DNA from: CAZHTF01 sp964535305 | GTDB lineage: Bacteria > Planctomycetota > Phycisphaerae > UBA1845 > Fen-1342 | Reading direction: 5' to 3' | DNA: 64,000 bases | NCBI GenBank assembly: GCA_964535305.1 | Contig: CAZHTF010000008.1 | Location: forward strand, 1-64,000 | Shown: positions 1-9,442 of the stretch, piece after piece | How the letters are laid out: the number at the start of each line of letters is the position of its first letter | Position numbering within the stretch: position 1 is the first letter of the stretch | Made by a program: the position numbers and the translations under genes | Notes under the pieces: generated by a model | What the model saw: only the letters and a program-made list of their open reading frames with translations | Told to the model about the DNA's origin: nothing | Database searches by the model: none

Positions 1-1649
1 GGCGCGCCCAGCGCGGCCCGAACCGCCGGCTGCAAGCCGCCCCTGGCCTGCCGGATGACGTAAAGCGGTCGCGCCAGGCTCAGAAGGTAATTGCGATCGG
101 GCTCGGTCAATTCCGCCCCCGCCAGCAGCTTTCGTTGCAGCGTCGCGCGCAGCGGCGCGTCCGCGTACGGCTCGACCAGATAGTGCCGCGGATTCTCGCT
201 GAAAATCGCGCGGCGCGTCATCAGCGGAAACTCCGCGGCGTTGCCGCACATCGGCGGAAACTCCGCCGGATCGACCACCAGCACCGCGTCGCGCGGCGTT
301 TCGGCCAGCAGCCAGGCGTAGAGCCGGCCACGCGGATCCTCGTCACGACGCACCAGCGGCGGATCGCCAAAATCCGCCGGCAACGGCGGGCGCGAAATGT
401 AGCTGGCGATCAGCAGCAGAAAAGTCGGCAGGCACGCCGCCGTGATCAGCCATAGGCGCCACGGCGCAACCACGGGCGTCGTTGCCTCCGCACCGCGACG
501 GAAGATCACGCCTGCGCCGCCGACCGCCAGCAGCACCACCGCCGCGTGAAAGCAGTTCGATTGATTTGCCGCGGGCAGGTTGAACGCCAGGTCCGCGGAC
601 AGCAGCATTCCGGCCGCCAACACGGTTGCGACTAGAAACGCGCGTGATTCGCCAGTTGCTGCGCGCAGCGCCCACAGCGCCGCGGCCAGCAGCGGTGTGA
701 CGCTGAGTGCGACCGTCACGGCGTGCTTAAGACCCGCGGCAGAGAGCAGCCAGAATTGCGGCTTGCTGGCGCTGGGCCCCAGCAGCAGGTGCACATACGT
801 GGGCGCGGCGGCTAGCGCCCCGGCGAGCAGCGCCACGCCCGCGAGCAATGCGAGCGCGGCGCTGAACGAGCCGCGCAGCGCGATCGCCGTAATCAGCAGC
901 GCGACCAGCAGCGCGCCAGACGCGGCCAATCCGACGACCGGGCTCATGGCGGTGGTCAGCGCCATGCTCGCGGGCAGCGCGAGCCACCACGCCGCGCGGC
1001 GCGTGTGAAGGGCGCGCTGCAGGCAGAGCATCGACAGCATCAGCGCGGCCAGCGCGACCGGGCGCGAGGTGGTGTTCAGGAAGAAATTCATCAACGGGCC
1101 GTAGAGTCCGCCGAAGTCATTGAAGCGGATCAGCGAGTAGAGCGGGTGCGCGACGCCCCAGAGCTCGTCCAGGTCATCCTGCAGTCGCGACGGCTCGCGG
1201 AGCACCTTTACACCAGCAAACACGAAGCCGAGTGGATTCGTACCGGCCAATACCAGCCAGGCCATCAGCAGGCCGCTTGCGACGCTGCGGTAGAGAACGA
1301 CGCCCAGCGCCACCGCCGCGCTCACCAGCAGCACGGCCGCGGCCAGTACGACCAGCTCGAGCGCGACAAACGGGTTGAGGCCCAGCGCGCGGGCCGGCAG
1401 CGACGCGGTCCAGTGAAAGAACCAGTAGTACGGCAGGCTGCGGCCGGCGTAGAACGGATTCTCGGGTGGGCCGAGGGCCGCACCGTCAATGAACTGCTGC
1501 GTGACGGTCGCGTGCAGGAAGCCGTGGAACGAGACCAGCGTACGGGGGCTGTTGCGATGAATGCCCCAGATCAACGCGACCAGCAGCGCCGCGGCCAGCC
1601 CCGCCGTGATCAGCGCGTTGCGTGTCAGGCGCAGCGTGTCAGTGCCCAT
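1..1649 (-). CDS. Multi-pass membrane protein, GT-C-like, truncated at window edge
   Basis: The reading frame is open from an ATG at 1649 to the left edge, about 549 codons, so the C-terminus is missing. The product begins MGTDTLRLTRNALITAG and carries many hydrophobic segments (roughly ten). An early periplasmic-type loop reads GRSLPYYWFFHW; a Tyr/His-rich loop like this is common in membrane glycosyltransferase-like proteins that use lipid-linked sugars. A soluble stretch with AWLLAETPRDAVLVVDP follows the last membrane helices. The ATG lies inside the last codons of the upstream sulfatase-like gene (11-base overlap), which implies translational coupling. By context it belongs to the polysaccharide cluster. 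A GT-C transferase or a polymerase are both possible; no catalytic motif decides between them. Confidence 0.7.
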   Translation of the reverse strand, partial: MGTDTLRLTRNALITAGLAAALLVALIWGIHRNSPRTLVSFHGFLHATVTQQFIDGAALGPPENPFYAGRSLPYYWFFHWTASLPARALGLNPFVALELVVLAAAVLLVSAAVALGVVLYRSVASGLLMAWLVLAGTNPLGFVFAGVKVLREPSRLQDDLDELWGVAHPLYSLIRFNDFGGLYGPLMNFFLNTTSRPVALAALMLSMLCLQRALHTRRAAWWLALPASMALTTAMSPVVGLAASGALLVALLITAIALRGSFSAALALLAGVALLAGALAAAPTYVHLLLGPSASKPQFWLLSAAGLKHAVTVALSVTPLLAAALWALRAATGESRAFLVATVLAAGMLLSADLAFNLPAANQSNCFHAAVVLLAVGGAGVIFRRGAEATTPVVAPWRLWLITAACLPTFLLLIASYISRPPLPADFGDPPLVRRDEDPRGRLYAWLLAETPRDAVLVVDPAEFPPMCGNAAEFPLMTRRAIFSENPRHYLVEPYADAPLRATLQRKLLAGAELTEPDRNYLLSLARPLYVIRQARGGLQPAVRAALGA

Positions 1650-3594
1650 GTGTCGCCAGCCCGAGGCGCTCGTGGAGTAGGCATTCCGGACCGGCGCTGA
1701 CGCGCTGCGCCTTCCCGGCAGGGCGCCGGGCGAGTTCGGCCCGCAGCGCCTCGAGCGCCGCGCGGCCGGCCTCGGTCTGCGCGAGATCATTCTGCTCCAG
1801 CGGATCGTCGCGCCACGCGAAGAGCTGAGTCATGCCGGCGTCGGATTCAATCAGGTGCCATTTGTCCGTAATCAGGCTCCGCAGATTGCCCGCTGCGGTC
1901 GGATAGCCGGGCTTGCCGCGGGCCGCGTGCGTGGCCTCGCTCAAGATTGCCGATTCCAACCCGCGCCCGTTGGCCGCGCCGTCAGAGGTCGCCCAGAGCG
2001 GCACCAGCGAATCACCGGGCAACGCGTGCCGCTCATAGCCGAGCAGATCGAGAATCGTGACCGGAATTCGCTCCTGCCCGACCGCCGCGCCGACGCGCAG
2101 CCCCGCGGGCACATGTCCCGGCCAGCGCACGATCAGCGGCACGCGCAGCGTTTCGATGTAGAGGCTGTTTCCGTGCCCGAACAGATTGTGATTGCCGAAC
2201 GCCTCGCCGTGGTCGGAGGTGACGATCACCAGCGTTTCGTTCAGCAGGCCGAGCCGTTCGAGCTCGGCAAACAGTACGCCGACGTGCTGATCCAGGTACG
2301 CGATGCACTCGTCATAGCCGTTGATTTCCGCCTGGATGTCCGTCGCCGTCGGCTTGGCCTTGCGGCGAAACTGCCGGCCCTGCGTCTGGAAATTGATCAC
2401 GTCGCCCAGCGGCGTGTCGCCGTCGAAACGCCGCACGTGCCCGGGCGGCACGATGTACGGATCATGCGCATCAAAGTAGTTCAGCAGCGCGAAGAACGGC
2501 CGCCCCTCCAGCGAGCGCAGCCAGGCCGTGAACTCGGCATTCACCTGCGGGGCACGCTTGCGCCCAGGGATGTCAAAGTATCCGGCGCGCGGCAACAGCG
2601 TCTTGCATAGCTTGCGGCCGTATACGGTGCGATACAGATCGTCCGCCGCCGCCCCGCCATAGGTCGAAAAACGCGCAAATCCCCGGCCCAAGCCCCACTC
2701 GGGCGCGACGTACTCGCGATTGGCGGCGAAGGCGGCAGTGCTGTAGCCGTGCGTAGCAAGGTGCTCCGGCAACGACGCGAATCCGGTTCGCATCGGGTCG
2801 AGCCAGTCGGCCCCGTGCCGCGCCAGGCTCGCCCCCGTCAGCAGGCTGGCGTGCGACGGCAGCGTCCAGGAGCTGTTGGTGAACGCCGCTTCGAAAAGCG
2901 TGCCCTGCTGCGCGAAGCGATCGAGGTTCGGCGTGGTCTGCCGCGCGTAGCCATAGGCCGACATGTGGTCGGCCCGCAGCGTGTCGAGCGTAATCACCAA
3001 TACATTTGGCGCGCCCGGCAGCGGCTTGGGCAGCTCACCCCAGGCCTGCCGCTCGCGGAAATACGCCGAGTTGCTGGCCGAAACTCCGACGATGGTCGCG
3101 GTCGCGAGCATCAGTCCGAACGTGCGCCATTGCAGCGCGCGGAAGGCCGGGTCGCGGCCGTCGAGCCAGCGGGCCAGTTGCGCCCCCGCGCCCAGGGCCA
3201 GCAGAATCGCGGCCCATTGATACATCTTGCCCCAGATGAGCAGCAGGTTGAACAGCAGCATCGCAGCGAGCACGTTGATCGCCGCGAGGCGCACGAAATC
3301 GCGGCGAGCGCCTGCGCCCGCGCCGCGCTGCACAATCCAAAGCAGCAGCGCCACGCCGGTGAAGATTAGCGTGTTGTAGAGCGGGGCCTGCCAGAGGATG
3401 GCCTCGGAGCAGCGGATGGCCAGGCCGGGCGTGCCGCGCAGCGCGTTGACGATCGCGCCCTCGAGCAGCCCGGTTAGCAACCCGAACCAGAGCCCGTGTT
3501 CGATGATCCGCCAGCGCGAGACCGGCCGAGCAGCCGTCGCGTCTGCTGCGGCGGCAAATCCAGCGGTCCCGGGTCGCGGCGCCTGCGAACTCAA
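1639..3594 (-). CDS. Membrane-anchored sulfatase/phosphoethanolamine-transferase-like protein with Thr nucleophile
   Basis: The protein has 651 residues. Residues 30-180 hold about five membrane helices; from about 195 there is an alkaline-phosphatase-superfamily domain. Metal-binding signatures are visible: LDTLRAD (Asp near 204), FDAHDPY (near 370) and SDHGEAFGNH (460-469). The nucleophile segment reads SWTLPSHASLLTG, so the residue that is Cys or Ser (formylglycine) in true arylsulfatases is Thr244 here. Thr nucleophiles are known in phosphoethanolamine and phosphoglycerol transferases of this superfamily. The inferred role is therefore transfer or removal of a phospho-group on the surface polysaccharide or a lipid, rather than classic sulfate hydrolysis. 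The start is TTG at 3594 with GGGAG about five bases upstream. It lies 12 bases after the preceding gene and overlaps the next. Confidence 0.85.
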   Translation of the reverse strand: MSSQAPRPGTAGFAAAADATAARPVSRWRIIEHGLWFGLLTGLLEGAIVNALRGTPGLAIRCSEAILWQAPLYNTLIFTGVALLLWIVQRGAGAGARRDFVRLAAINVLAAMLLFNLLLIWGKMYQWAAILLALGAGAQLARWLDGRDPAFRALQWRTFGLMLATATIVGVSASNSAYFRERQAWGELPKPLPGAPNVLVITLDTLRADHMSAYGYARQTTPNLDRFAQQGTLFEAAFTNSSWTLPSHASLLTGASLARHGADWLDPMRTGFASLPEHLATHGYSTAAFAANREYVAPEWGLGRGFARFSTYGGAAADDLYRTVYGRKLCKTLLPRAGYFDIPGRKRAPQVNAEFTAWLRSLEGRPFFALLNYFDAHDPYIVPPGHVRRFDGDTPLGDVINFQTQGRQFRRKAKPTATDIQAEINGYDECIAYLDQHVGVLFAELERLGLLNETLVIVTSDHGEAFGNHNLFGHGNSLYIETLRVPLIVRWPGHVPAGLRVGAAVGQERIPVTILDLLGYERHALPGDSLVPLWATSDGAANGRGLESAILSEATHAARGKPGYPTAAGNLRSLITDKWHLIESDAGMTQLFAWRDDPLEQNDLAQTEAGRAALEALRAELARRPAGKAQRVSAGPECLLHERLGLATHGH

Positions 3595-3606
3595 TCCTGC
3601 TCCCTG

Positions 3607-5481
3607 CTATTCGACGACAAGGTCTCGTGGGCGACGCACGGGTCGGGCCGTGAGCGTCGCTAGCTCTTCATCGGCAGGATCAAAGGGGCGCACGTACACG
3701 CGCCCGTCGCGACGCCGCGCGACATACGCGCGGCGCTCCGGGAACGCCGCAAGCGTGGCCTCGATGGTGTGTGATTTGGCGTGCGCGTAGAGCACTTCGT
3801 TCTTCGAAAGCGGCAGTTTGTTGTGCGAGAACACGGACTTCCACGCGGCCCCGTCGACAAACACCAGCGCGTTAGACAATCCGGCCTGCTGCACGGCGGC
3901 ATGATAGTCGCCGTTGACGTGGCGGTAGTCCGTAGCGTAGCGCGCCAGCAGCCGCGGATAGCCGAAGATGAACGTATGCGCGACGAGCGCGACGACGCCG
4001 ACGCGCGCCAGCCGGGCGGCTTGGGGCGGCAAGGTCGTGGTGCAACGCGCCAGCCAGCCGGCGAGGATGACCGCCAGTGCGGGCGTCGCGAGCGCGTAGT
4101 GTCGCGGTCCAAAGGCGATGCCGTGGTAGAAGTGTGCGGCGTAGACCAGCACGATCAGCACGCCGGAGATGCGCAGCAGAGAATCCCAAGCAAGCCATGA
4201 GACTTGGCGGTTTCGGAAGATGAGCAGGCAGCCGACGGCAAGCACCCAGCCGCAGCCCACAAAGTGGTGCGCCAGTTCGCTGAATCGCACGGCAGTGACT
4301 TGCAGCCCATCGGACGGGTAGAAGCCGGGCCACTCGTCGCCGTGCTGCGTGGTGCCCATGTGCCCACCGAAGCCGACGCCGAGCGTGCCCTCGAAGTAGA
4401 GCTTGATCTGCCGCACCATGGGCGGGGTGAACGCGTCGCCGGTGAGCGCCTGGTTGTACCAGAGCGAAGCCGCGACTGCGGCGGCGGGCGGCAGCGCCAT
4501 CACAGCCAGCAGCGCCAGGCTGCGGAGCTCGCGCCGCGCCTGCCAGCCCAGTCGCGCCACAAACGGCAGCGCCGCGAGCGCCGAATCCAGCGGGCGGATG
4601 AAGACGTTGGCCGCCAGGGCCAGGCCCGCAAGCAGCGACCACCCGCCGTTGCGCTGCTCGATCGTCGGCACGCTCGCCCGCAGGAATATCGCGAAGAACA
4701 GCAGGTTCGCACAGTGCGACATCAGGCTCGCAGCCTGGAAAAACCAGAACGGCGAAACCGCCAGCAGTAGCAGCGCCAGCTTGCGCTCGAGATCGCCATA
4801 GCCAGCCACCCGCAGGAAGCTGTTGAACACCAGCAGCGCCAGCCCGAACAGCGCCGGATTGACCAGAAACTCCAGATTCCAACGCGAGCCAAGCGAGAGC
4901 AGCGCCGGCCAACCCGCATTCATCGTGCCGTACCAGCGGCGCGTCTGAGGATCGATGATGTTGTGGATCATCGTGAAGGAGTCGCACGCGGGCGCCGGCG
5001 GCGGCTCCAGCCAAATTCGTCCGAGCTCGAACAGCCGCGCCTGAAAAAGGTACGTGTGCTCGTCGGACGTGTGCGGCATGCCATCCAGAACGAACCAGGC
5101 GCCGCAAACCGCCGCGATGCACGCGACCAGCGCCAGCGGGCCGACGGCAACGCGCTGCAGCAGCGCCCAGGCGCGCTCGGACAATCGATCCCAGTGCGTC
5201 AGCAGAATCAGCAGACAAACCGCGGAAAGCGTCGCGCACAGCAGGCAGATCAGGTAGCCTGACATGCGAATGTACGGCTGCGCCAAGACCGGCGCCGCCA
5301 GCAATAGCGCGCCGGCCGCCGCGAGCGTGCGCTTGTGCGGCGAGAGCAGGTGGAGCCAGGCCCGCGCGTGCGCCAGAGCGGCGCGTGGTCCGACAAGCAG
5401 CGCGACCGCGCAGAGCAGCAACGCAACCACCGGAACGCTGGCCGCCTCCGCTCGGCCGAGCAAATCGATCCATGCCCGCAC
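3607..5481 (-). CDS. GT39/PMT-like membrane glycosyltransferase
   Basis: A polytopic protein of about 624 residues with roughly a dozen hydrophobic segments. After the first helices a loop contains GMPHTSDEHTYLFQARLF, the Asp-Glu-containing first extracytoplasmic loop typical of PMT/ArnT-like GT-C enzymes that transfer sugars from polyprenyl-phosphate donors. The C-terminal part (VFVDGAAWKSVF) is soluble. The frame opens with a GTG at 5490, but GGGAGG overlaps that codon; the GTG three codons later (5481) has this GGGAGG eight bases upstream and is the better start. It sits between a GT87-like gene and the Thr-type sulfatase-like gene in the leftward polysaccharide cluster. Donor and acceptor cannot be deduced. 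Confidence 0.75.
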   Translation of the reverse strand: MRAWIDLLGRAEAASVPVVALLLCAVALLVGPRAALAHARAWLHLLSPHKRTLAAAGALLLAAPVLAQPYIRMSGYLICLLCATLSAVCLLILLTHWDRLSERAWALLQRVAVGPLALVACIAAVCGAWFVLDGMPHTSDEHTYLFQARLFELGRIWLEPPPAPACDSFTMIHNIIDPQTRRWYGTMNAGWPALLSLGSRWNLEFLVNPALFGLALLVFNSFLRVAGYGDLERKLALLLLAVSPFWFFQAASLMSHCANLLFFAIFLRASVPTIEQRNGGWSLLAGLALAANVFIRPLDSALAALPFVARLGWQARRELRSLALLAVMALPPAAAVAASLWYNQALTGDAFTPPMVRQIKLYFEGTLGVGFGGHMGTTQHGDEWPGFYPSDGLQVTAVRFSELAHHFVGCGWVLAVGCLLIFRNRQVSWLAWDSLLRISGVLIVLVYAAHFYHGIAFGPRHYALATPALAVILAGWLARCTTTLPPQAARLARVGVVALVAHTFIFGYPRLLARYATDYRHVNGDYHAAVQQAGLSNALVFVDGAAWKSVFSHNKLPLSKNEVLYAHAKSHTIEATLAAFPERRAYVARRRDGRVYVRPFDPADEELATLTARPVRRPRDLVVE

Positions 5482-5574
5482 GGCAAGCACCTCCCGAACG
5501 CTTGCAGTGTTCGGACCACTGAATGCACGCGTCGTCGATCGCGCGCGGCGTATGCCGCACGCAGCGCAAGATCG

Positions 5575-6807
5575 TCACGCCTTACCCTGCTGGCGAGCGT
5601 GCGCTTGAGAAGCCTCCAGAAGCACCCCGTATGAGACCAGCAGGAACAATAGCAGCGCCAGCATCACGCCCGAGCTATACAGCGACGCGAACAGCCACTG
5701 CAGTGGCGTGTGTACCTCGATGGTGCCGAGCTGCTTGCCGAGCGGGTACCAGTTGGCCCGCAGCGTCGCCAGTAGCATGATCAACATGAGCCCCCGCCCC
5801 GACCTTCCTAGCTTCGGCCAGGCGTGTAGGAAAATCAAGAGCGGGATCAGCAGGACCTGATAATAGTGCGACCAGGCAATCGTCGAGAAGAACAGCGGGA
5901 ACATCAGGGCAAGTGTGCAAGCTTGCTCGCGTCGCGCTTGCCCGCTCAGGCCCGCGCGATGCAGGCGCAGCGCCAGCCACGCGAACCACAGCAGCGTCAG
6001 CAGCTTCAGGCAGGCAATGATCCGCAATAGCGCCGCCGGCATCGGCTGCCGACCCGTGCCCAGCCCCTCGACGTGCACAAACCAATTTGTGGCGATGGCG
6101 CTCAGCGAAGCGTTCTTGGTCCACGGCGCCGCCCAGCGGGCCCCTTCCTGCAGTACGATCTGCAGCCACTCGACGTGCAGCGACCAGCCAAAAATCGCGA
6201 TCGAGGCTGCGCCCACGACGCTTCCGACTACGGCAACGCGGAATAGCAGCCGATACTGGCCCGTGAGCAGCAGGATCGGCAGCGTCAACACCAGAAATGG
6301 CTTCACCAGCACCGCCAACACCAGGCACAGCCCCGCCAGCGTGTTGCGTCCGTTGAGATACGCAACGAAGAACAACGCGATCAGGGCAAAGGCGTGGGGC
6401 GTCGATTGCCCGCCGATGACGAACGTGAACCAGAACGGCTCGAAGCACAGCAGCACCGCGAGATAGAGCGGCAGCAGCCATCTTGCCGGGATCTGGCCGC
6501 GCAGCGCTTCGCGATAGCGCGGATAGAGCACGATCCAGCCGACAATCATGCTGATCAGGCACGAGAGCTTGAAAGCGCGCACCGCGATGCCCGAGCGAAA
6601 CGCGCCCAGCGGCGCCAGGTACAGCGAAGACGCCGGGAAGCCCACGTAGTACATCGGCTCGACGGTCTGCGGCTCGGCCGGCTGATACAGGGCCGCGAAC
6701 TGGCCGGTCCAGATGCGCGTGCCGGCGTTATAGAAGTTGTGGAAGTCCCAGCGCTGCCCGTCGCCGGCCATCACGCTCCAGGCGGCGCGTAGCAACAGCA
6801 GCGTCAA
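5575..6807 (-). CDS. GT87 (DUF2029)-type membrane glycosyltransferase
   Basis: About 410 residues with eight to ten membrane segments. The N-terminal extracytoplasmic loop reads WDFHNFYNAGTRIW, followed by FPASSLYLAPLG. This DFxxFYxAG pattern is the hallmark of GT-C proteins of the GT87/DUF2029 group, which include polyprenyl-phosphate-dependent mannosyltransferases. The start is uncertain: the first usual start codon is TTG at 6807, but it falls inside a hydrophobic segment that continues upstream to the stop of the previous gene at 6877 with no ATG, GTG or TTG between. Translation may therefore begin at a rare codon just after that stop, or the first helix is shortened. It is part of the polysaccharide operon. 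Confidence 0.75.
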   Translation of the reverse strand: MTLLLLRAAWSVMAGDGQRWDFHNFYNAGTRIWTGQFAALYQPAEPQTVEPMYYVGFPASSLYLAPLGAFRSGIAVRAFKLSCLISMIVGWIVLYPRYREALRGQIPARWLLPLYLAVLLCFEPFWFTFVIGGQSTPHAFALIALFFVAYLNGRNTLAGLCLVLAVLVKPFLVLTLPILLLTGQYRLLFRVAVVGSVVGAASIAIFGWSLHVEWLQIVLQEGARWAAPWTKNASLSAIATNWFVHVEGLGTGRQPMPAALLRIIACLKLLTLLWFAWLALRLHRAGLSGQARREQACTLALMFPLFFSTIAWSHYYQVLLIPLLIFLHAWPKLGRSGRGLMLIMLLATLRANWYPLGKQLGTIEVHTPLQWLFASLYSSGVMLALLLFLLVSYGVLLEASQAHARQQGKA

Positions 6808-6876
6808 GAGTGCCAGCGTGAGCAGCCTGGCGCCGGATGAACGTCGGGAAGTGTGCGTTTCGGCTTGGTCTGCGAT

Positions 6877-7473
6877 CTAGATGTACCCCAGTCCGCTGAG
6901 TCGCTCGCGGATGACGTCTTCGTCGTCCGTCGAATACGCGCCCGCAGCCCGGCCGACCAGCGAAATTCCCGCGCCGTCCGCCGGCAGCCCCACCAGTTCG
7001 AGGAGCGTGGCCAGGCAGTCGGCCGGAAGCGCTTCATTGAACTCGCCGAGCACGCGCCGCAGCGGGTCCGCGATCACGAAGCCGCCGCTCGCGCCGCTGT
7101 GCATCAGCAGGCCGATGACGGTAGATTCGTCGGCGCCGTCGAGCAGGCGCGCCAGTGCCGCATCGAGCTGCAGCGCAGCGTCTATCGCCGGGGCAGCATG
7201 CCGCGCCGCGGCCGCCACATCGCCTTCCAGTGCGGCGCCCGCGTCGCCGCCTGCGCTCTGTAGCTGCAACCCGCCGCCGGCGCGGCGCACCGCGTTCGGC
7301 AAGCGGCCGTCCAGCAAGCCCGCCAGCGACCAGAACGCCTGCGACTCGCCGGGCTGCGCAAATAGGCCGTAACAGGCGCTGGCCGCCAAGCCGCGCAGGC
7401 TGGCCAGCCGCTCATCCTGCAGAGCCTGATCGGCGGGCAATCCGTCGTAAAGCAGCAATTGCAGTTTCATCAT
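6877..7473 (-). CDS. Short degenerate phosphodiesterase-like protein (alkaline phosphatase superfamily remnant)
   Basis: A protein of 198 residues starting at ATGATGA, which overlaps the TGA stop of the full-length phosphodiesterase upstream, so the two should be translationally coupled. Its beginning (LLLYDGLPAD) resembles the metal-binding start of these phosphodiesterases. Its end resembles their C-terminus: GFVIADPLRR, then LATLLELVGLPADGAG, then DEDVIRERLSGLGYI. The middle is strongly shortened, and I see neither the Thr nucleophile block nor the SDHG metal motif. It is probably non-catalytic and might act as a partner or regulator of the neighbouring enzyme; this role is inferred from context only. 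No signal peptide or membrane segment is apparent. Confidence 0.7.
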   Translation of the reverse strand: MMKLQLLLYDGLPADQALQDERLASLRGLAASACYGLFAQPGESQAFWSLAGLLDGRLPNAVRRAGGGLQLQSAGGDAGAALEGDVAAAARHAAPAIDAALQLDAALARLLDGADESTVIGLLMHSGASGGFVIADPLRRVLGEFNEALPADCLATLLELVGLPADGAGISLVGRAAGAYSTDDEDVIRERLSGLGYI

Positions 7474-9317
7474 CGCATCAGACTCCGGCCTTCCATCGCG
7501 GACCCCGGCGGCACGCCCAGCGCCGCGCACAGCGTCGGCGCCAGGTCGAGCAGGCGCGGCGTGGCGGCATCGAACGGATGATTCATGAATAGCACGCCCG
7601 GGACCAGCGCCGGATCGATGATGTGATCGCCGCCCCATTTGCGCGTATTGTCTTCGATCAGCTCCGCGGGCACGCCGCCCAGCGCGGTCGACCACGACAC
7701 GCGATAGCCCGCGTTGAAGTTCACCAGCAGGTCTGGAGCGTCTACGAGGCAGGCGCCGCGATAGACCGCTTCGCGCGTCACCACGCTGTTAATCGCGACG
7801 CTTCCGCCGCGCTGCGCGTCGCGCAGCCCGCTCAGTCCGCTGACGATGGCGCGCTTCACGGCGTCGGCCTCGGCTTGCGGCAGGCTACCGCGACCTTCGC
7901 GGCCGACGAGATTCAGAAAGATGCTGCCCAGGCCCAGTGCATACGCCTTGGTCCGGCTCCAGTCGACCTGCTTGAAGAACTCACCGGCGTCGTGCCCGGG
8001 GGCTGCGCCGCGCTGCAACGTGAGCAGGCCATTCGCGTGCAGCCAGGTGTTCAGATTCACGCCGCGCTGAAAACTGTTCATGCCATGATCGCTGAGCACG
8101 ATCAGCAGCGTCTGCTCGTCGGCGAACTGCAGCGCCTTTCCGACCACCTCGTCACAGGCCTGGTAGTGCACTTCGATCGCTTCGCGCAATTCGGCCGGCA
8201 AGGCCGCATCGGCGTTGGCCGGGTGCTGCGGCTCGCGAAAGCGCCAGAGCATGTGCTGCAAGCGGTCCGGCGTATCGAAGAGGCAGAAGAACAGTCCATC
8301 TTCACGCCGCCCCAGCTCCGCCACCATCATCCGTTCGCGCTCGCGCAGCACCGCCTGGCACTGCTCGAGGTATGCGAACTCGTCAAAGCGCCCGTTGTTC
8401 AGCCCGCCGTGATCTTCGACCATCCCGGTCGTGTAGTATGTACCCAAGTGCGTTTCGAGCTCTGCCGCATACTCGGGCGGCGCGCTGATCGGAAAGAGCG
8501 GCGCCGCGGGGTCGTAGTTCACCGGGGAGCAATAGAGCTCCAGCGGATCGAGCCGCGCCAGGTAGAAGCGCAACATGCCGCGCAGCGACTGCAGCAGCCC
8601 CAGCTTGAATTTGATTTTCAGCCAGCCGCTCCATTGCCGCTCGTTCAATTGCAGCGCGGCCGGCTGACCATCGCTGAGAATCGCCAGCCGCCGCTGCTGC
8701 GGATCGCGCTCGAACGTCACGTCGAGCGTATAGTCGCCGCCTTTGGGATTGCGCGGGCCGATCAGTTGCGTGCGGGAACGCTCGCCGTCGAACTGCACGA
8801 CGACGATCTTCTCGCTCTCCTCGGCGGTCAGGCCGCTGCGGGTGGTGTAGAAGGTCGAGGTTCCCAGACCGCCGCGCAGATCGGGCACGCCCATTCCGCT
8901 GAGCATGCGGCCGCGCATCGCGTCGGGTGGGAAGGTGCACGGGCAACGGACGATGGTGGAGCCCACGCCGGCGGTCTTGAGCACTTCCCAAACCGGCGTG
9001 CCGCGGCGCAGGTTGACCGGCTTGGGCGGCACAAAGGCGCTCTTCTGCTCGAAGCGGCTCAGCGCCAACACCGGCAAGTACGTTTGCGGATCGCGCGCCA
9101 GGAAATCAAAAATGCCGTGCGCGCCGGGGTTCAGGCCGGTCGCAAACGTTGACCAGGCCACCGGCGTCTGCGCCGGAAACGTGGTCGCGACGCGCGCATA
9201 GCCACCACGCTCGCGCAGCCGCGCGAGATTCGGCAAGCGCCCGGACGCCAGCAGCGCGTCGACGAGCTTGGGCTCGAGCCCGTCGAGACCGACAACGATA
9301 ACTTTACGGAACTTCAC
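7470..9317 (-). CDS. Type I phosphodiesterase/nucleotide pyrophosphatase family protein
   Basis: A 615-residue alkaline-phosphatase-superfamily enzyme. Visible signatures are VVGLDGLEPKLV (metal Asp12), FPAQTPVAWSTFATG (Thr51 as probable nucleophile), FDTPDRLQHMLW (Asp348 to His355) and VLSDHGMNS (409-414). The C-terminal LAPTLCAALGVPPG block is typical of the family. Members hydrolyse phosphodiester or pyrophosphate bonds, or transfer phospho-groups with two zinc ions; the natural substrate cannot be read from sequence. No convincing signal peptide is present, so it may act in the cytoplasm. The start is GTG at 9317, with only a weak ribosome site. Its stop overlaps the start of the degenerate paralogue, and the YLDPGS microprotein gene lies upstream. 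Confidence 0.88.
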   Translation of the reverse strand: MKFRKVIVVGLDGLEPKLVDALLASGRLPNLARLRERGGYARVATTFPAQTPVAWSTFATGLNPGAHGIFDFLARDPQTYLPVLALSRFEQKSAFVPPKPVNLRRGTPVWEVLKTAGVGSTIVRCPCTFPPDAMRGRMLSGMGVPDLRGGLGTSTFYTTRSGLTAEESEKIVVVQFDGERSRTQLIGPRNPKGGDYTLDVTFERDPQQRRLAILSDGQPAALQLNERQWSGWLKIKFKLGLLQSLRGMLRFYLARLDPLELYCSPVNYDPAAPLFPISAPPEYAAELETHLGTYYTTGMVEDHGGLNNGRFDEFAYLEQCQAVLRERERMMVAELGRREDGLFFCLFDTPDRLQHMLWRFREPQHPANADAALPAELREAIEVHYQACDEVVGKALQFADEQTLLIVLSDHGMNSFQRGVNLNTWLHANGLLTLQRGAAPGHDAGEFFKQVDWSRTKAYALGLGSIFLNLVGREGRGSLPQAEADAVKRAIVSGLSGLRDAQRGGSVAINSVVTREAVYRGACLVDAPDLLVNFNAGYRVSWSTALGGVPAELIEDNTRKWGGDHIIDPALVPGVLFMNHPFDAATPRLLDLAPTLCAALGVPPGSAMEGRSLMR

Positions 9318-9442
9318 AGGCAGGCAGATCGGCGAATCAACTGACGGCCGCTCGCTCGTCGCGCGACATCCGTCCTATCAGAACGCGAGACCATCGCGAG
9401 CGCGAACGCAAACAGGCTCGACTCATGCACGTCGACGCTGGC

